Positions 1-7,588 of a stretch of 64,000 bases of DNA are shown piece after piece; positions within the stretch are counted from its first letter, which is position 1; every line of letters starts with the position of its first letter. The notes under the pieces are model-generated. The model was given only the letters and a program-made list of their open reading frames with translations. It did not search any database and was not told where the DNA came from. The translations under genes and the position numbers were made by a program. Location: NCBI RefSeq assembly GCF_001874525.1, contig NZ_LKAQ01000004.1:2382654-2446653 (forward strand). Direction: 5' to 3'. The DNA comes from Pseudodesulfovibrio hydrargyri (lineage in GTDB: Bacteria; Desulfobacterota; Desulfovibrionia; Desulfovibrionales; Desulfovibrionaceae).

Positions 1-1
1 T

Positions 2-196
2 TCATCGCTCAATATCTCAGGTAATTTTGGGGCGCATAGCCTCAGGAAGACGTTCTGCTATGTCCAGAGGATCCACTATGGCACCCCATGGGAGGTGTTG
101 TGCCAGCGGCTCAACCATGCAACGCCCTCAATAACAAGGCGATACTTGGGAATCCAGGCCGAGGAGGTCGAGGAAATCCTACTCAATACGATCTAG
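2..196 (+). CDS. Tyrosine recombinase/integrase, C-terminal fragment (cut by window edge)
   Basis: An open frame enters from the left edge and stops at a TAG at 194-196, giving about 64 residues of a protein that began outside the window. It contains the end of a tyrosine recombinase catalytic domain: AHSLRKT (box II, with His12 and Arg15 of the fragment), then RLNHATPSITRRYLGI, in which His39 and Tyr48 stand nine residues apart as the box II histidine and nucleophilic tyrosine do in this family. The sequence resembles integrases of conjugative elements more than the complete integrase that follows. A strong terminator lies directly downstream. Together with the next gene it makes a tandem pair of recombinases, typical of an island edge. 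Whether the rest of the gene is intact cannot be seen. Confidence 0.8.
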   Translation, partial: SSLNISGNFGAHSLRKTFCYVQRIHYGTPWEVLCQRLNHATPSITRRYLGIQAEEVEEILLNTI

Positions 197-212
197 ATTG
201 CTGAACCCTGAC

Positions 213-256
213 GGGACCTTGGCGAAGCTCTATGCCGAGGTCCCTTTCCTTTTTTT
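213..256 (+). terminator. Rho-independent terminator after the integrase fragment
   Basis: An 11-bp stem (213-223 pairing with 234-244, one G-U pair) closes a 10-nt loop and is followed by a T-rich run to 256. It ends transcription of the upstream recombinase and separates it from the next integrase. Confidence 0.85.
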
Positions 257-260
257 ACAC

Positions 261-298
261 TGTTATATAGACTCACCGACAATGCTCGGTGATGGGAG
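261..298 (+). promoter_or_regulatory. Extended -10 promoter, small hairpin and RBS of the integrase
   Basis: TGTTATATA at 261-269 is an extended -10 element (TG-N-TATATA) with no good -35. Six-base arms CACCGA (274-279) and TCGGTG (286-291) form a hairpin that would lie at the very 5' end of the transcript, immediately before the GGGAG ribosome site at 294-298. The hairpin could tune translation or be an operator. This is inferred from sequence only. Confidence 0.45.
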
Positions 299-304
299 TC
301 GAGC

Positions 305-1444
305 ATGAGCGTACACAAGCGTGGAAACAGTTATTTTGTCCGCTATCGGGATGCGGCTGGAAAGCAGCGGAACAAGCACTTCGGGGTAGGGCTGCGCGGT
401 AAGGATAAGGCAGAGGTGTTTGACCTTGAAGTCAAGCTTGCCAAAAAGAAAAGAAAATCAGCTATTCTTATTTCGGGATCAGCGATGTACTTAGAAGAAT
501 TATTTGAATTATATATCAAAGATTATGTCCTGCGTGGTCAAAGTAAGAAGCAGGCAGAATCTTTAAAATCTCATTTTAAGAAGAAAGTCTTTTTGCATCT
601 TCCAAGTAAGCCTGTCGATGAACTGACATATAAGCATGTGATGGATTTTATTGAGCGCTATCCGAATAAATCACAGTCAACAATAAACAATTGGCTGGCG
701 TATCTAAGCTCCGTGTTCAATTTTGGAATTCGTCATGGGTATATGGAAGTAAATCCATTACAGCATTGGAAAAAGAAAAAAGTCCCTCCCAGGAGGTTTG
801 AGATAAACCTTGATGAGCTTGGTAAGCTTCTCAAGCATTCGCCACCACACCTCAAGCTGGCAATCCTGGTTACGTATTATACAGGTGTTAGACCTGGAGT
901 AACTGAATTGTTTGCAATGAAGTGGGATGATGTCGATTTCGAGCGGGATGAAATACGGATATTTCGCAGTAAGACAAACAACTACGGGGTAATCCCGATC
1001 TCCCAAGCTTTGCGTCCAATCCTCAAAAGGGCAAAGAGGAAAGCTAAGACTGATCATGTCATTGAACGTAATGGGAAGCCCATTAACCGAGTTACTACTT
1101 CCTTGCAGAATGCTTTAAAGAAAGCTGGGATCACTAAGCCGTTTCGGATGTATGATCTTCGACACATGCATGCGACTTACTCTGGCGCATCGGGAGGTGA
1201 TCCAGCGGCGATAGCATCAATTCTTGGGCACAGTGATATTTCAACGACAACAAGAGTTTATTTTCAGCCTCTTGAGGAAGCGAAGCGAAAATCTGTTGAG
1301 GCTGTCCCTAGGGTTCGTGAGGATGGTGATACTGTTAGTAAACATCAGGAACGTAAAGCGAAGATGGCTGGGGCCTCTCAGCGTAAGAAGAAAAAGAAGA
1401 AGTTTAAGATTAAAGATATCGGCTATATAGGCGGTGATGGGTAG
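305..1444 (+). CDS. Tyrosine recombinase (phage-type integrase) of the island
   Basis: A complete 379-residue site-specific recombinase, expected to integrate and excise the element by breaking and rejoining DNA through a tyrosine nucleophile. The N-terminal part (about 1-50) is an Arm/AP2-like DNA-binding region, about 60-155 is the SAM-like core-binding domain, and the catalytic domain follows. TGVRPG carries the box I Arg196. YDLRH carries Arg286, with Tyr283 where many members have His. LGHS carries His309, and Tyr319 in RVYF is the nucleophile. The last 50 residues are a very lysine-rich tail. The start is an ATG six bases after GGGAG. Codon and base use are AT-rich like the rest of the island. 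The next gene begins 30 bp downstream with its own ribosome site, so co-transcription is possible. Confidence 0.95.
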   Translation: MSVHKRGNSYFVRYRDAAGKQRNKHFGVGLRGKDKAEVFDLEVKLAKKKRKSAILISGSAMYLEELFELYIKDYVLRGQSKKQAESLKSHFKKKVFLHLPSKPVDELTYKHVMDFIERYPNKSQSTINNWLAYLSSVFNFGIRHGYMEVNPLQHWKKKKVPPRRFEINLDELGKLLKHSPPHLKLAILVTYYTGVRPGVTELFAMKWDDVDFERDEIRIFRSKTNNYGVIPISQALRPILKRAKRKAKTDHVIERNGKPINRVTTSLQNALKKAGITKPFRMYDLRHMHATYSGASGGDPAAIASILGHSDISTTTRVYFQPLEEAKRKSVEAVPRVREDGDTVSKHQERKAKMAGASQRKKKKKKFKIKDIGYIGGDG

Positions 1445-1474
1445 CGCTATAATATTTAACAGGTTGGAGTTGTT

Positions 1475-1744
1475 ATGGCATTTTTCCTTCCGTGGCTTGC
1501 TGTTGGAGTTGGTGGTTCTCTCTTTGGTTGGGGTTTACATCAACTGATCACTAAGAACGATTCTGCTGATGAAGTCTTTTCCAAAGTAATTTCGGTCTTG
1601 CCTGAAAAGTTGGCTGAATATGTTGAGTCTGTCGAAGAGTTGCCTGATGGGACTCGGCGTATTGTTTTTAGAAAGGATACTCCTGAAGAGGTGCAAAAGG
1701 AGATCGAGGATAACTTGAGCTTTGAAGAGGACCAAAGCGAGTAG
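1475..1744 (+). CDS. Small membrane-anchored protein of unknown function
   Basis: An 89-residue protein that I do not recognise as a family. Residues 1-26 are hydrophobic and glycine-rich (PWLAVGVGGSLFGWGLHQLI) and read as a single membrane segment or uncleaved signal anchor. The rest is soluble and acidic, with many Glu and Asp and the final residues EEDQSE. The start has a GGTTGGAG ribosome site at suitable spacing. Only six bases separate its stop from the nuclease-like gene, which in turn overlaps the cyclase-like gene, so it is probably the first member of that operon. By analogy with signalling defence operons it could be a membrane effector or accessory subunit, but nothing in the sequence proves this. 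Confidence 0.7.
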   Translation: MAFFLPWLAVGVGGSLFGWGLHQLITKNDSADEVFSKVISVLPEKLAEYVESVEELPDGTRRIVFRKDTPEEVQKEIEDNLSFEEDQSE

Positions 1745-1750
1745 CCTGGG

Positions 1751-2455
1751 ATGAGTATGAAAAAGCTCTCCTCATTCTATGTACCAAGCAAAGGCCCCGA
1801 CGATTGGCGGCAGTTTCTTGCTGATCCTGTCAAACAATGGAAGACGGGCTACTCCGCTAAAGAACTGGCTTATAGCTGGGAAATGTCAAAAGGCTTTCCG
1901 GCTGAAATTCAAGCTGTTTTGAATACACAGTCGGTATTTCAGAATCTTGAAATACTGTTTGCCGTTCCAGAATACCAAGTTTCCTTGCCGGGTGGGAGCA
2001 GGCCCTCTCAGAATGACCTTTTCGTGATGGCTAGAAATGATGATGAGCTTGTCGTCATTATGATTGAAGGGAAAGCATATGAGTCATTTGGTCCAACTCT
2101 CGGAGAGTGGAGAGCCAATGGATCAGAGGGCAAGCTGAGGCGGTTGGCATACCTACAGGAAGTGTTGCAACTAGACGGAGTTCTTGCTGACGAAGTTCGG
2201 TATCAGCTCCTACATCGGACCGCTTCGCCTCTTATCGTGGCAGAGCAATTTCATGCGACCAGTGCGATCATGTTGGTCCATTCGTTTTCAGAGGAAAATG
2301 AATGGTTCAATGACTACTCGGCGTTCTTGGATTTGTATGGAGTTCAAGCGCAGATGGGCGTTCTTCAAGAAGCCTTCCGAGGTTCAAACGTGAAGCTATA
2401 TTGTGGTTGGGCCAAGGGAGTTTCAAAGGTGATGAGTATTGAAGGTGAAAAGTGA
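1751..2455 (+). CDS. PD-(D/E)XK nuclease-like protein (DUF6946-type)
   Basis: A 234-residue soluble protein. Its middle part resembles what I recall as the DUF6946 family: SRPSQNDLFV (Asp89) followed by a hydrophobic strand and IEGKAYESFGP (Glu106, Lys108). An Asp and an E-x-K separated by one strand is the signature of PD-(D/E)XK restriction-endonuclease-like folds, so a DNA- or RNA-cutting role is a reasonable inference. A second conserved-looking stretch is RYQLLHRTASPL. An alternative ATG lies six bases downstream (1757), and GGGAT just before it makes that start equally likely. The stop overlaps the start of the cyclase-like gene by four bases (GTGA), so the two are translationally coupled. 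No cyclic-nucleotide-binding domain was recognised. The fold is moderately sure; the activity is unproven. Confidence 0.65.
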   Translation: MSMKKLSSFYVPSKGPDDWRQFLADPVKQWKTGYSAKELAYSWEMSKGFPAEIQAVLNTQSVFQNLEILFAVPEYQVSLPGGSRPSQNDLFVMARNDDELVVIMIEGKAYESFGPTLGEWRANGSEGKLRRLAYLQEVLQLDGVLADEVRYQLLHRTASPLIVAEQFHATSAIMLVHSFSEENEWFNDYSAFLDLYGVQAQMGVLQEAFRGSNVKLYCGWAKGVSKVMSIEGEK

Positions 2456-3366
2456 AAAATCGAGCTGTAGCTTATCTAGATATTATTGGGTTTGGTGCTT
2501 TGACAAACAAAAGTGTCCAAGTCGAAGAACATCCGTTTCTCCGTGGTAAATGCGACAATAAAAATCTGATGCTTTCAATCGAACTGGTCAAAAAATATCG
2601 CAAGATAGTTCAAGAAGTTTCTCGCAAATATCGTTTGGGCTACTCGCTTTTGTCAGACTCCGCGTTTCTGTGGACACAAAAAGCAGATGACATGCTTTAT
2701 GCCCTGCCGGATTTAATGTGGCGATTACTATCTGTAGGCATTTTGTGTCGTGGCGGATTATCCTATGGTGAGACTGTATGTGAGAATAAAAAGAGTCAAA
2801 GCAGTAAGTTTTTAGTTGGTGATGCTGTAACGCGAGCTGTTAAGTTAGAAGCAAGTGGAAAGGGCGCGCGGATATTTATGGATACCGACTTTCCTTCAGA
2901 GATTACAGGGTACTGCTTTGGAAGGAAGAAAGTCTTTTGCCCATTAACTCTGTGCACCGACTTTAGCGTTATCGATGAGTTTAAGTGGTATCGGTTGGCT
3001 GGCAGGCGAGGGATGGATTGTAGTGATGGTTGCGGAGAGTGTGCACGATCCCTTACTGCAAAATTGTCTCTGGCGGTTATTCGATTACGTTGGTCACCTC
3101 TTTTTGCATGGAATGCAGTATCAAAAGAAGGACGTGTTCAACTTGGCGCGACTACACATGTTTTGTCCGAAACTTTGGACAATTTCCTTCAAGGAGAATC
3201 GTTTAGTGTTAGCTCCGATTGTTTTCAAGCAATGAGTCCTGATCGGAGAAGAGGGATGGTAAAACGAGTTTATAGTATTTATAAAAAGCACGTACCTGAT
3301 TTTACCGCTTTTGTAGATTTTCCCGATTATACGGAGAGAAGTATGATGAGTTTAGTAGAAGGCTAG
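2452..3366 (+). CDS. Class III nucleotide-cyclase-like protein (possible Pycsar-type cyclase)
   Basis: A 304-residue protein with the layout of a class III nucleotidyl cyclase domain. YLDIIGF near the N-terminus provides the first metal-binding Asp (Asp10), LLSDSAF provides the second (Asp69) on the expected hairpin, and RGGLSYGE is followed by GDAVTRAVKLE (123-133). The last motif matches the family's G-x-x-V-N-x-A-x-R-L-E, but the catalytic Asn is Thr127 and the transition-state Arg is Lys131, so substrate or activity may differ from adenylate cyclases. A Cys cluster (Cys190, Cys194, Cys197) is unusual. It starts with GTG overlapping the stop of the nuclease-like gene. Stand-alone cyclases of this kind in islands act in Pycsar anti-phage defence, where cCMP or cUMP activates a partner effector. 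That role here is inference. Confidence 0.6.
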   Translation: MKNRAVAYLDIIGFGALTNKSVQVEEHPFLRGKCDNKNLMLSIELVKKYRKIVQEVSRKYRLGYSLLSDSAFLWTQKADDMLYALPDLMWRLLSVGILCRGGLSYGETVCENKKSQSSKFLVGDAVTRAVKLEASGKGARIFMDTDFPSEITGYCFGRKKVFCPLTLCTDFSVIDEFKWYRLAGRRGMDCSDGCGECARSLTAKLSLAVIRLRWSPLFAWNAVSKEGRVQLGATTHVLSETLDNFLQGESFSVSSDCFQAMSPDRRRGMVKRVYSIYKKHVPDFTAFVDFPDYTERSMMSLVEG

Positions 3367-3433
3367 TTTAAGGATATGCATAATGGTAGAGCGTATGGCT
3401 CAATGATAAGCGGTTTGTTTATTTAAGTTTTTT

Positions 3434-4516
3434 ATGACGAACAAAGTCCTTACCCGTGAAGAGTTATACGAGTTGGTATGGGAGAAGCCTACCAGCCAGT
3501 TAGCAAAGGACTTCAACATATCGGACAGTGCTATTGCTAAATGGTGCCGTAAGATGGAGGTCCCAAAGCCACCGAGAGGGTATTGGGCCAAGAAGAAGTC
3601 TTACGCAAAAGTTAAGAAGACACCTTTGAAGCCTCTTTCGCTGAAAGGAGTTTCTTTAGTTCAATACAATCCAGCCCCGCCTGTTCCTAAAAAAGAAAAG
3701 TTTCATGTTGAGGTCCCAGACGATATCAAGATCGTGAAAGGTTCTCTTCGTTCTCAGCACCCTCTTGTTCGTGAAGCGAAGGCGATGTTTAAAAAGGCAA
3801 AGCCTGATCGTCTGCGTAATGTGTATGATCTTAGGTATAAAGAGGTTTTGGATATTCAAGTCTCACCAGCGTCCCTGGATCGTGCGTTACTGTTTTTTGA
3901 TTCTTTGTTGAAAACGGTAGAGCGTATGGGAGCTGAAGTGAGATTTGTAAAAGATTACCAATGGGTCAAGACTGTTATCTCTTTTAAAGAGTCAGCTATC
4001 CAGGTTGGTATTTATGAGACAGGAAAAAGGTCCCAAACTCCAGAGCCAGTTCATGGAGAGAATTCGTTTCTAGGCTATGATCGGTATCAGTTTACACCAA
4101 CGGGTTACTTCTCATTTAGAATTCACAATGCTTATTACAGAGTAAAAGGCGAGTGGAAAGAAAATGCAAAGACCAAATTAGATGGTCATTTTAAATCAAT
4201 ATTGCAGGAGTTTTATCGTTTCAATGAGGCCATAAAACAGGAAGCAATAAAGGCTAGAGAAGAAGCTAGGCTGCGAGAAATTCGGAGACAAGAAGAACAG
4301 CGCAGGCTTGCTGAGATTGAAAAGGAGAAGCGTTTACTGAAAACTGCCGAGGAGTGGGATGTTTTTGCAAAACTTGAGGCTTTCCTCGATGCGGTTGAAA
4401 GTACATATCCCGACAACCCAAAGGCAAAAGAGTATGTGCAATGGGGGAGAGGAGTCGCAGAGAAGGTTGACCCGATCAAGAAATTGAAAAAGCAATTTGA
4501 TGACGAATCAGAATAG
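3434..4516 (+). CDS. HTH protein with coiled-coil C-terminus, unknown function
   Basis: A 360-residue protein. Residues 7-53 form a recognisable N-terminal helix-turn-helix module (TREELYELVW, then SQLAKDFNISDSAIAKWCRK, then PPRGYWAKK). This LYELVW...PRGYWAK module recurs in uncharacterised proteins of many bacteria. The middle has no motif I can name. About residues 245-305 are a highly charged coiled coil rich in Glu, Arg and Lys. It follows the cyclase-like gene by 67 bp in the same direction, so it could regulate or belong to the same module, or be separate cargo. Its transcript probably ends at the hairpin at 4546-4575. DNA binding is likely from the HTH; the biological role is unknown. 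Confidence 0.65.
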   Translation: MTNKVLTREELYELVWEKPTSQLAKDFNISDSAIAKWCRKMEVPKPPRGYWAKKKSYAKVKKTPLKPLSLKGVSLVQYNPAPPVPKKEKFHVEVPDDIKIVKGSLRSQHPLVREAKAMFKKAKPDRLRNVYDLRYKEVLDIQVSPASLDRALLFFDSLLKTVERMGAEVRFVKDYQWVKTVISFKESAIQVGIYETGKRSQTPEPVHGENSFLGYDRYQFTPTGYFSFRIHNAYYRVKGEWKENAKTKLDGHFKSILQEFYRFNEAIKQEAIKAREEARLREIRRQEEQRRLAEIEKEKRLLKTAEEWDVFAKLEAFLDAVESTYPDNPKAKEYVQWGRGVAEKVDPIKKLKKQFDDESE

Positions 4517-4518
4517 CA

Positions 4519-5187
4519 CTAGGAAATATCCTGTAAAGCCTGAATAACACTCGCCCCCAATTGGCGGGTGTTTTTCGTATTGCCATTTATATTGGTCAGA
4601 TCAACTCCTATCTCTTTGGCGATCTTTCTCATCGTTGGTTTTACCGGCGAGATGCTTTCAGAACCTTTTAGTATTTCAAATGAGCCGGTTTCTGCTTCTC
4701 GTACAGTGTATTCACCATGCTGAACTTCGTTGACGTATTTGATGGGCTTTGAGCTGTCAGGCGTTGGTGCCAGCTTACTCATCGGGAGAGTGTAATGACC
4801 TTTTGATTCCCGCATGAGTTCGAGAGCTTCTTCTTTTTTCGCATCCAAGAGGAGCTGAATTTCCATCTCGTCAGTGTCGATCTTTAGAGCAATAATCCAG
4901 TCTACTTGATCTAACGTATTGGGGTTGAAACTGAAGTGTCCTGTATAGGTGTTCTGCGCTGTCGTTTTGACTGAAATTCGACCACGGTTTTCGCTGACAA
5001 CATCATACCCCTTTTGGTTGACCTCGGTTGCCATCTGCCCATTTGAGATCAGGGCTGCGTACAGTTCTCCGATTCTACCAGAAAGGTGGCGAAGCTCGGT
5101 TACGGGTACTCCCCAATTGATTTCTTTTTCCATCCAGGATAAGGCTTCGCCTAGAGATTGTATGATCTGGATTTGGGTTAGGGCCAT
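4519..5187 (-). CDS. DUF6998-type protein with nuclease-like signature
   Basis: A 222-residue protein on the minus strand, convergent with the HTH gene and two bases from its stop. It resembles what I recall as the DUF6998 family: RHLSGRIGELYAAL (Glu41), then NQKGYDVVSENRGRISVKTT with Asp62 and Lys74, then SFNPNTLDQVDWIIAL. Asp followed by a strand ending S-V-K is a weak PD-(D/E)XK-like pattern, so a nuclease or DNA-binding role is possible. A separate C-terminal module (PTMRKIAKEIGV to NTRQLGASVI) looks helical. The frame is open upstream to 5268, but the ATG at 5187 is chosen because AGAGAG precedes it and the family-like sequence begins there. It sits at the right end of the island. Function is not established. 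Confidence 0.65.
   Translation of the reverse strand: MALTQIQIIQSLGEALSWMEKEINWGVPVTELRHLSGRIGELYAALISNGQMATEVNQKGYDVVSENRGRISVKTTAQNTYTGHFSFNPNTLDQVDWIIALKIDTDEMEIQLLLDAKKEEALELMRESKGHYTLPMSKLAPTPDSSKPIKYVNEVQHGEYTVREAETGSFEILKGSESISPVKPTMRKIAKEIGVDLTNINGNTKNTRQLGASVIQALQDIS
4546..4575 (+). terminator. Terminator of the island operon, buried in a convergent gene
   Basis: A 10-bp stem with one G-U pair (4546-4555 with 4563-4572) and a 7-nt loop is followed by five T residues. It would stop plus-strand transcripts leaving the HTH gene. It lies inside the 3' coding end of the convergent DUF6998-type gene. Confidence 0.6.
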
Positions 5188-5269
5188 GAGTAAAATCTCT
5201 CTGGTTTGAGTTCGCGACAAGAGCTGCAACCACAAGAATTCTCTAGCACAAAGAACGTCCAACTGCATA

Positions 5270-5442
5270 GAATATCCGATGTGGGTAATTTTCGATTTTT
5301 ATCTGCATCCAGAATGGACTTCGATTCTGTGTGTAAATCGTACATCCACGCCAACCTAGAGTTGGCAAAATGGTGAATAATGCATGAAAATGCGTTTAAA
5401 ATATTTAATAATTTCAAATAGTTAGATATAAGGATTTGGATT
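5270..5442. other. Island/core boundary, likely containing the right attachment region
   Basis: Base composition changes sharply here from AT-rich island to GC-rich core just before hisA. The stretch has no gene. It contains a 6-bp inverted repeat GCCAAC/GTTGGC (5350-5355 and 5361-5366) and AT-rich sequence suited to a hisA promoter. No tRNA was seen and no direct repeat of sequence near the integrases was found, so the exact attachment site is not located. Confidence 0.4.
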
Positions 5443-6171
5443 ATGATTCTTTTTCCCGCTGTCGACATCAAGAACGGTGAATGCGTCCGCCTGGCCCAGG
5501 GCAAGGAGGACGAGGTCACCGTATTCGCCTCGGACCCCGTCGCCCAGGCGCGCTACTGGAAAGACCTCGGCGCGCGCTACCTCCACGTGGTGGACCTGGA
5601 CGGGGCCTTTTCCGGCGTGCCCAAGAACTTCGGCCTGATCAAGGCCATCTGCTCCGAGATCGACATCCCGGTCCAGCTGGGCGGCGGCATCCGCGACATC
5701 GCCACGGCCCGGAAGTACATCGAGGCGGGCGTGCGCCGTCTGATCATCGGCACCATGGCCCTGGAAAAACCGCAGCTTTTTTCCGATCTGTGCAAGGCGC
5801 TGCCCGGCCGCATCGGCGTCTCCCTGGACGCCGTGGACGGCAGGCTCAAGACCAAGGGCTGGGTCGAGGACGCGGGGCTGACCATCGACGACGTCCTGCC
5901 GCGCCTCGAGAACGACGGCATCTGCTTCATCGTCTACACCGACATCGCCCGAGACGGCATGCAGACCGGCGTCAACCTCGACGCCCTGGCAGCGCTGTGC
6001 GCCAAGACCTCGGTCCCGGTCATCGCCGCCGGCGGCGTCCACACCCTCGACGACATCAAGAATCTCTACCCACTGTCCAAGAAAGGACTGGAGGGCGCCA
6101 TCTCCGGCCGCGCCATCTACGTCGGCACCCTGGACGTCAAAGAGGCCAACGCCTGGATCGACGCCCAGTAA
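5443..6171 (+). CDS. hisA: Phosphoribosylformimino-5-aminoimidazole carboxamide ribotide isomerase HisA
   Basis: A 242-residue TIM-barrel enzyme of histidine biosynthesis, which catalyses the Amadori rearrangement of ProFAR to [14 protein letters not shown] carries the catalytic Asp8, GVSLDAVDG carries the second catalytic Asp129, and LGGGIRD and IIGTMALE are the phosphate-binding loops of the two half-barrels. Length matches the family. AAGGA lies upstream of the ATG. No other his gene is adjacent, so it is either a lone gene or cut off from its neighbours by the island insertion just upstream. A bidirectional hairpin terminator follows. Identity is firm. Confidence 0.95.
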   Translation: MILFPAVDIKNGECVRLAQGKEDEVTVFASDPVAQARYWKDLGARYLHVVDLDGAFSGVPKNFGLIKAICSEIDIPVQLGGGIRDIATARKYIEAGVRRLIIGTMALEKPQLFSDLCKALPGRIGVSLDAVDGRLKTKGWVEDAGLTIDDVLPRLENDGICFIVYTDIARDGMQTGVNLDALAALCAKTSVPVIAAGGVHTLDDIKNLYPLSKKGLEGAISGRAIYVGTLDVKEANAWIDAQ

Positions 6172-6201
6172 TTCCGATTCTCCCCGGCAAAACAGGAATG
6201 A

Positions 6202-6229
6202 AAAAGGCCCCGCCCAGGCGGGGCCTTTT
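6202..6229. terminator. Bidirectional terminator between hisA and the hemerythrin gene
   Basis: A GC-rich palindrome AAGGCCCCGCC/GGCGGGGCCTT is flanked by A residues on the left and T residues on the right. It can terminate hisA from the left and the convergent hemerythrin transcript from the right. Confidence 0.85.
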
Positions 6230-6235
6230 GTTTGT

Positions 6236-6649
6236 TCAGAGTTCCCGGCGCCGATAGCCGTTCAGGAAGTCTCCAAGGCGTCTGTCCGAGCCCATGATGT
6301 GGGCAGTCAGCCAGTTCCGGAGAAAGGGGAGGAGGACGCCCGGTACGGTGTCGTCCCCGCCGAGATACTGCACGTACAGCATGTTGGCGTTGTCGGCGAG
6401 TTCCCGGTGTTCCAGCTTGTGGCTTTCGATCATGTCGTAGCCGTGCTGTTCCATGAGGCCTTCCTCATGGTCGAAGTGCCAGCCGGTGTATTCGATCAGT
6501 TCGGTCAGCAGCTTTTCGACGAATTCCCTGGGGGCGGTGGCCTTGGCCGCTTCGTGAGCGTCGTTGAACAGAGCGATCAACTTCCTGTGATCGTCGTCGA
6601 TGGCCTCGAAACCGACGCTCAGCTCCTTGCTCCAGGCGAGGATCGGCAT
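6236..6649 (-). CDS. Bacteriohemerythrin
   Basis: A 137-residue non-heme di-iron oxygen-binding protein. All seven iron ligands of the family are present in order: His21, His58, Glu62, His77, His81, His117 and Asp122 (DDHRK, WHFDHEE, SHKLEH, TAHIMGSD). In anaerobes such proteins bind O2 for sensing, storage or detoxification. This one is cytoplasmic, with no signal peptide or fused domain. It lies 15 bp downstream of the MscS gene on the same strand, so the two form a short operon. The functional link between them is unknown. Confidence 0.93.
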   Translation of the reverse strand: MPILAWSKELSVGFEAIDDDHRKLIALFNDAHEAAKATAPREFVEKLLTELIEYTGWHFDHEEGLMEQHGYDMIESHKLEHRELADNANMLYVQYLGGDDTVPGVLLPFLRNWLTAHIMGSDRRLGDFLNGYRRREL

Positions 6650-6664
6650 GGGCTGCCCCTCCGG

Positions 6665-7486
6665 CTACTTCTCGGTGTACATGTGCACATCCTGCTGCGG
6701 GAACGGGATGGAGATGCCTTCCTGGTCGAAAACCAGCTTCACCTTTTCGGTCAGGGCGAAGTACACGCCCCAGTAGTCTGAGGTCTTGCACCACGGTCGG
6801 ACCACGAAGTTGACCGAGGAGTCGGCCAGCTCCATGACCTGGATGACGGGGGCGGGCTCAGGCAAGACGCGCGGCTCCTCGGACACGATGCGCTCCAGGG
6901 TCTGCTTGGCCTTGAGCAGGTCGTCGTCGTAGCCGATGCCGAACGTCATGTCCACGCGCCGGGTGTCGTTGGCCGTCACGTTGACGATGGTCCCGCCGAG
7001 CACCGCGGAGTTGGGCACGGTGATGACCCTGTTGTCCGGGGTGGTCAGCACGGTGTTGAAGATGTTGATGGCCGTGACCGTTCCGGACTGGCCGCCCGCG
7101 GTCACGTAGTCGCCCTTCTTGAAGAACTTGAGCAGGATGAGCATGACGCCCGCCGCGAAGTTGGACAGGGAGTCCTTGAGGGCCAGGCCCACGGCCAGGC
7201 CGGCGGCGCCGAGTACGGCCAGGAAGCTGGTCACGTTGATGCCCGCCTGGCCCAGCGCCGCGATGACCACGGCGGCGATCAATGCGTAATAGGTGATGTT
7301 CTTGAGGAACGAGGCCAGGGTCTCGTCCACCTTGGCCTTGAGCAGGATCCTCTTGGTCCCGTTGGCCAGGGCCTTGGAGATGATCCGCCCGATGACGAAT
7401 ATGAGCAGGGCCACGATGATCCGCAGGCCGTACTGGGTGACGTAGGCCATGATCGTGTCGGTCAGCTGGGAGATGTTGATGTCCAT
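6665..7486 (-). CDS. mscS: Small-conductance mechanosensitive channel MscS
   Basis: A 273-residue inner-membrane channel that opens under membrane tension to release solutes in hypo-osmotic shock. There are three membrane helices: about 18-36, 66-84 and the Gly/Ala-rich pore helix from about 90 (AAGLAVGLALKDSLSNFAAG). They are followed by the MscS beta domain (KKGDYV, GQSGTV) and the alpha/beta cytoplasmic vestibule. Length and domain order match the short E. coli-type MscS. It is the first gene of a two-gene minus-strand operon with bacteriohemerythrin. The start follows a GGAGGAACC ribosome site. Confidence 0.93.
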   Translation of the reverse strand: MDINISQLTDTIMAYVTQYGLRIIVALLIFVIGRIISKALANGTKRILLKAKVDETLASFLKNITYYALIAAVVIAALGQAGINVTSFLAVLGAAGLAVGLALKDSLSNFAAGVMLILLKFFKKGDYVTAGGQSGTVTAINIFNTVLTTPDNRVITVPNSAVLGGTIVNVTANDTRRVDMTFGIGYDDDLLKAKQTLERIVSEEPRVLPEPAPVIQVMELADSSVNFVVRPWCKTSDYWGVYFALTEKVKLVFDQEGISIPFPQQDVHMYTEK

Positions 7487-7588
7487 GGTTCCTCCGGAAA
7501 AATGAAGTGTGATCTCGTCGTGCGAATTGTTAGCACAGGGGAAAAAATATCGGAACAGTTTTATTGATAAGATGCGATGTCTTTTTGT

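Noticed and set aside
5270..5442. Possible tRNA attachment site between the island and hisA
   Set aside because: Only a 6-bp inverted repeat was found. No cloverleaf and no direct repeat of sequence near the integrases were found.
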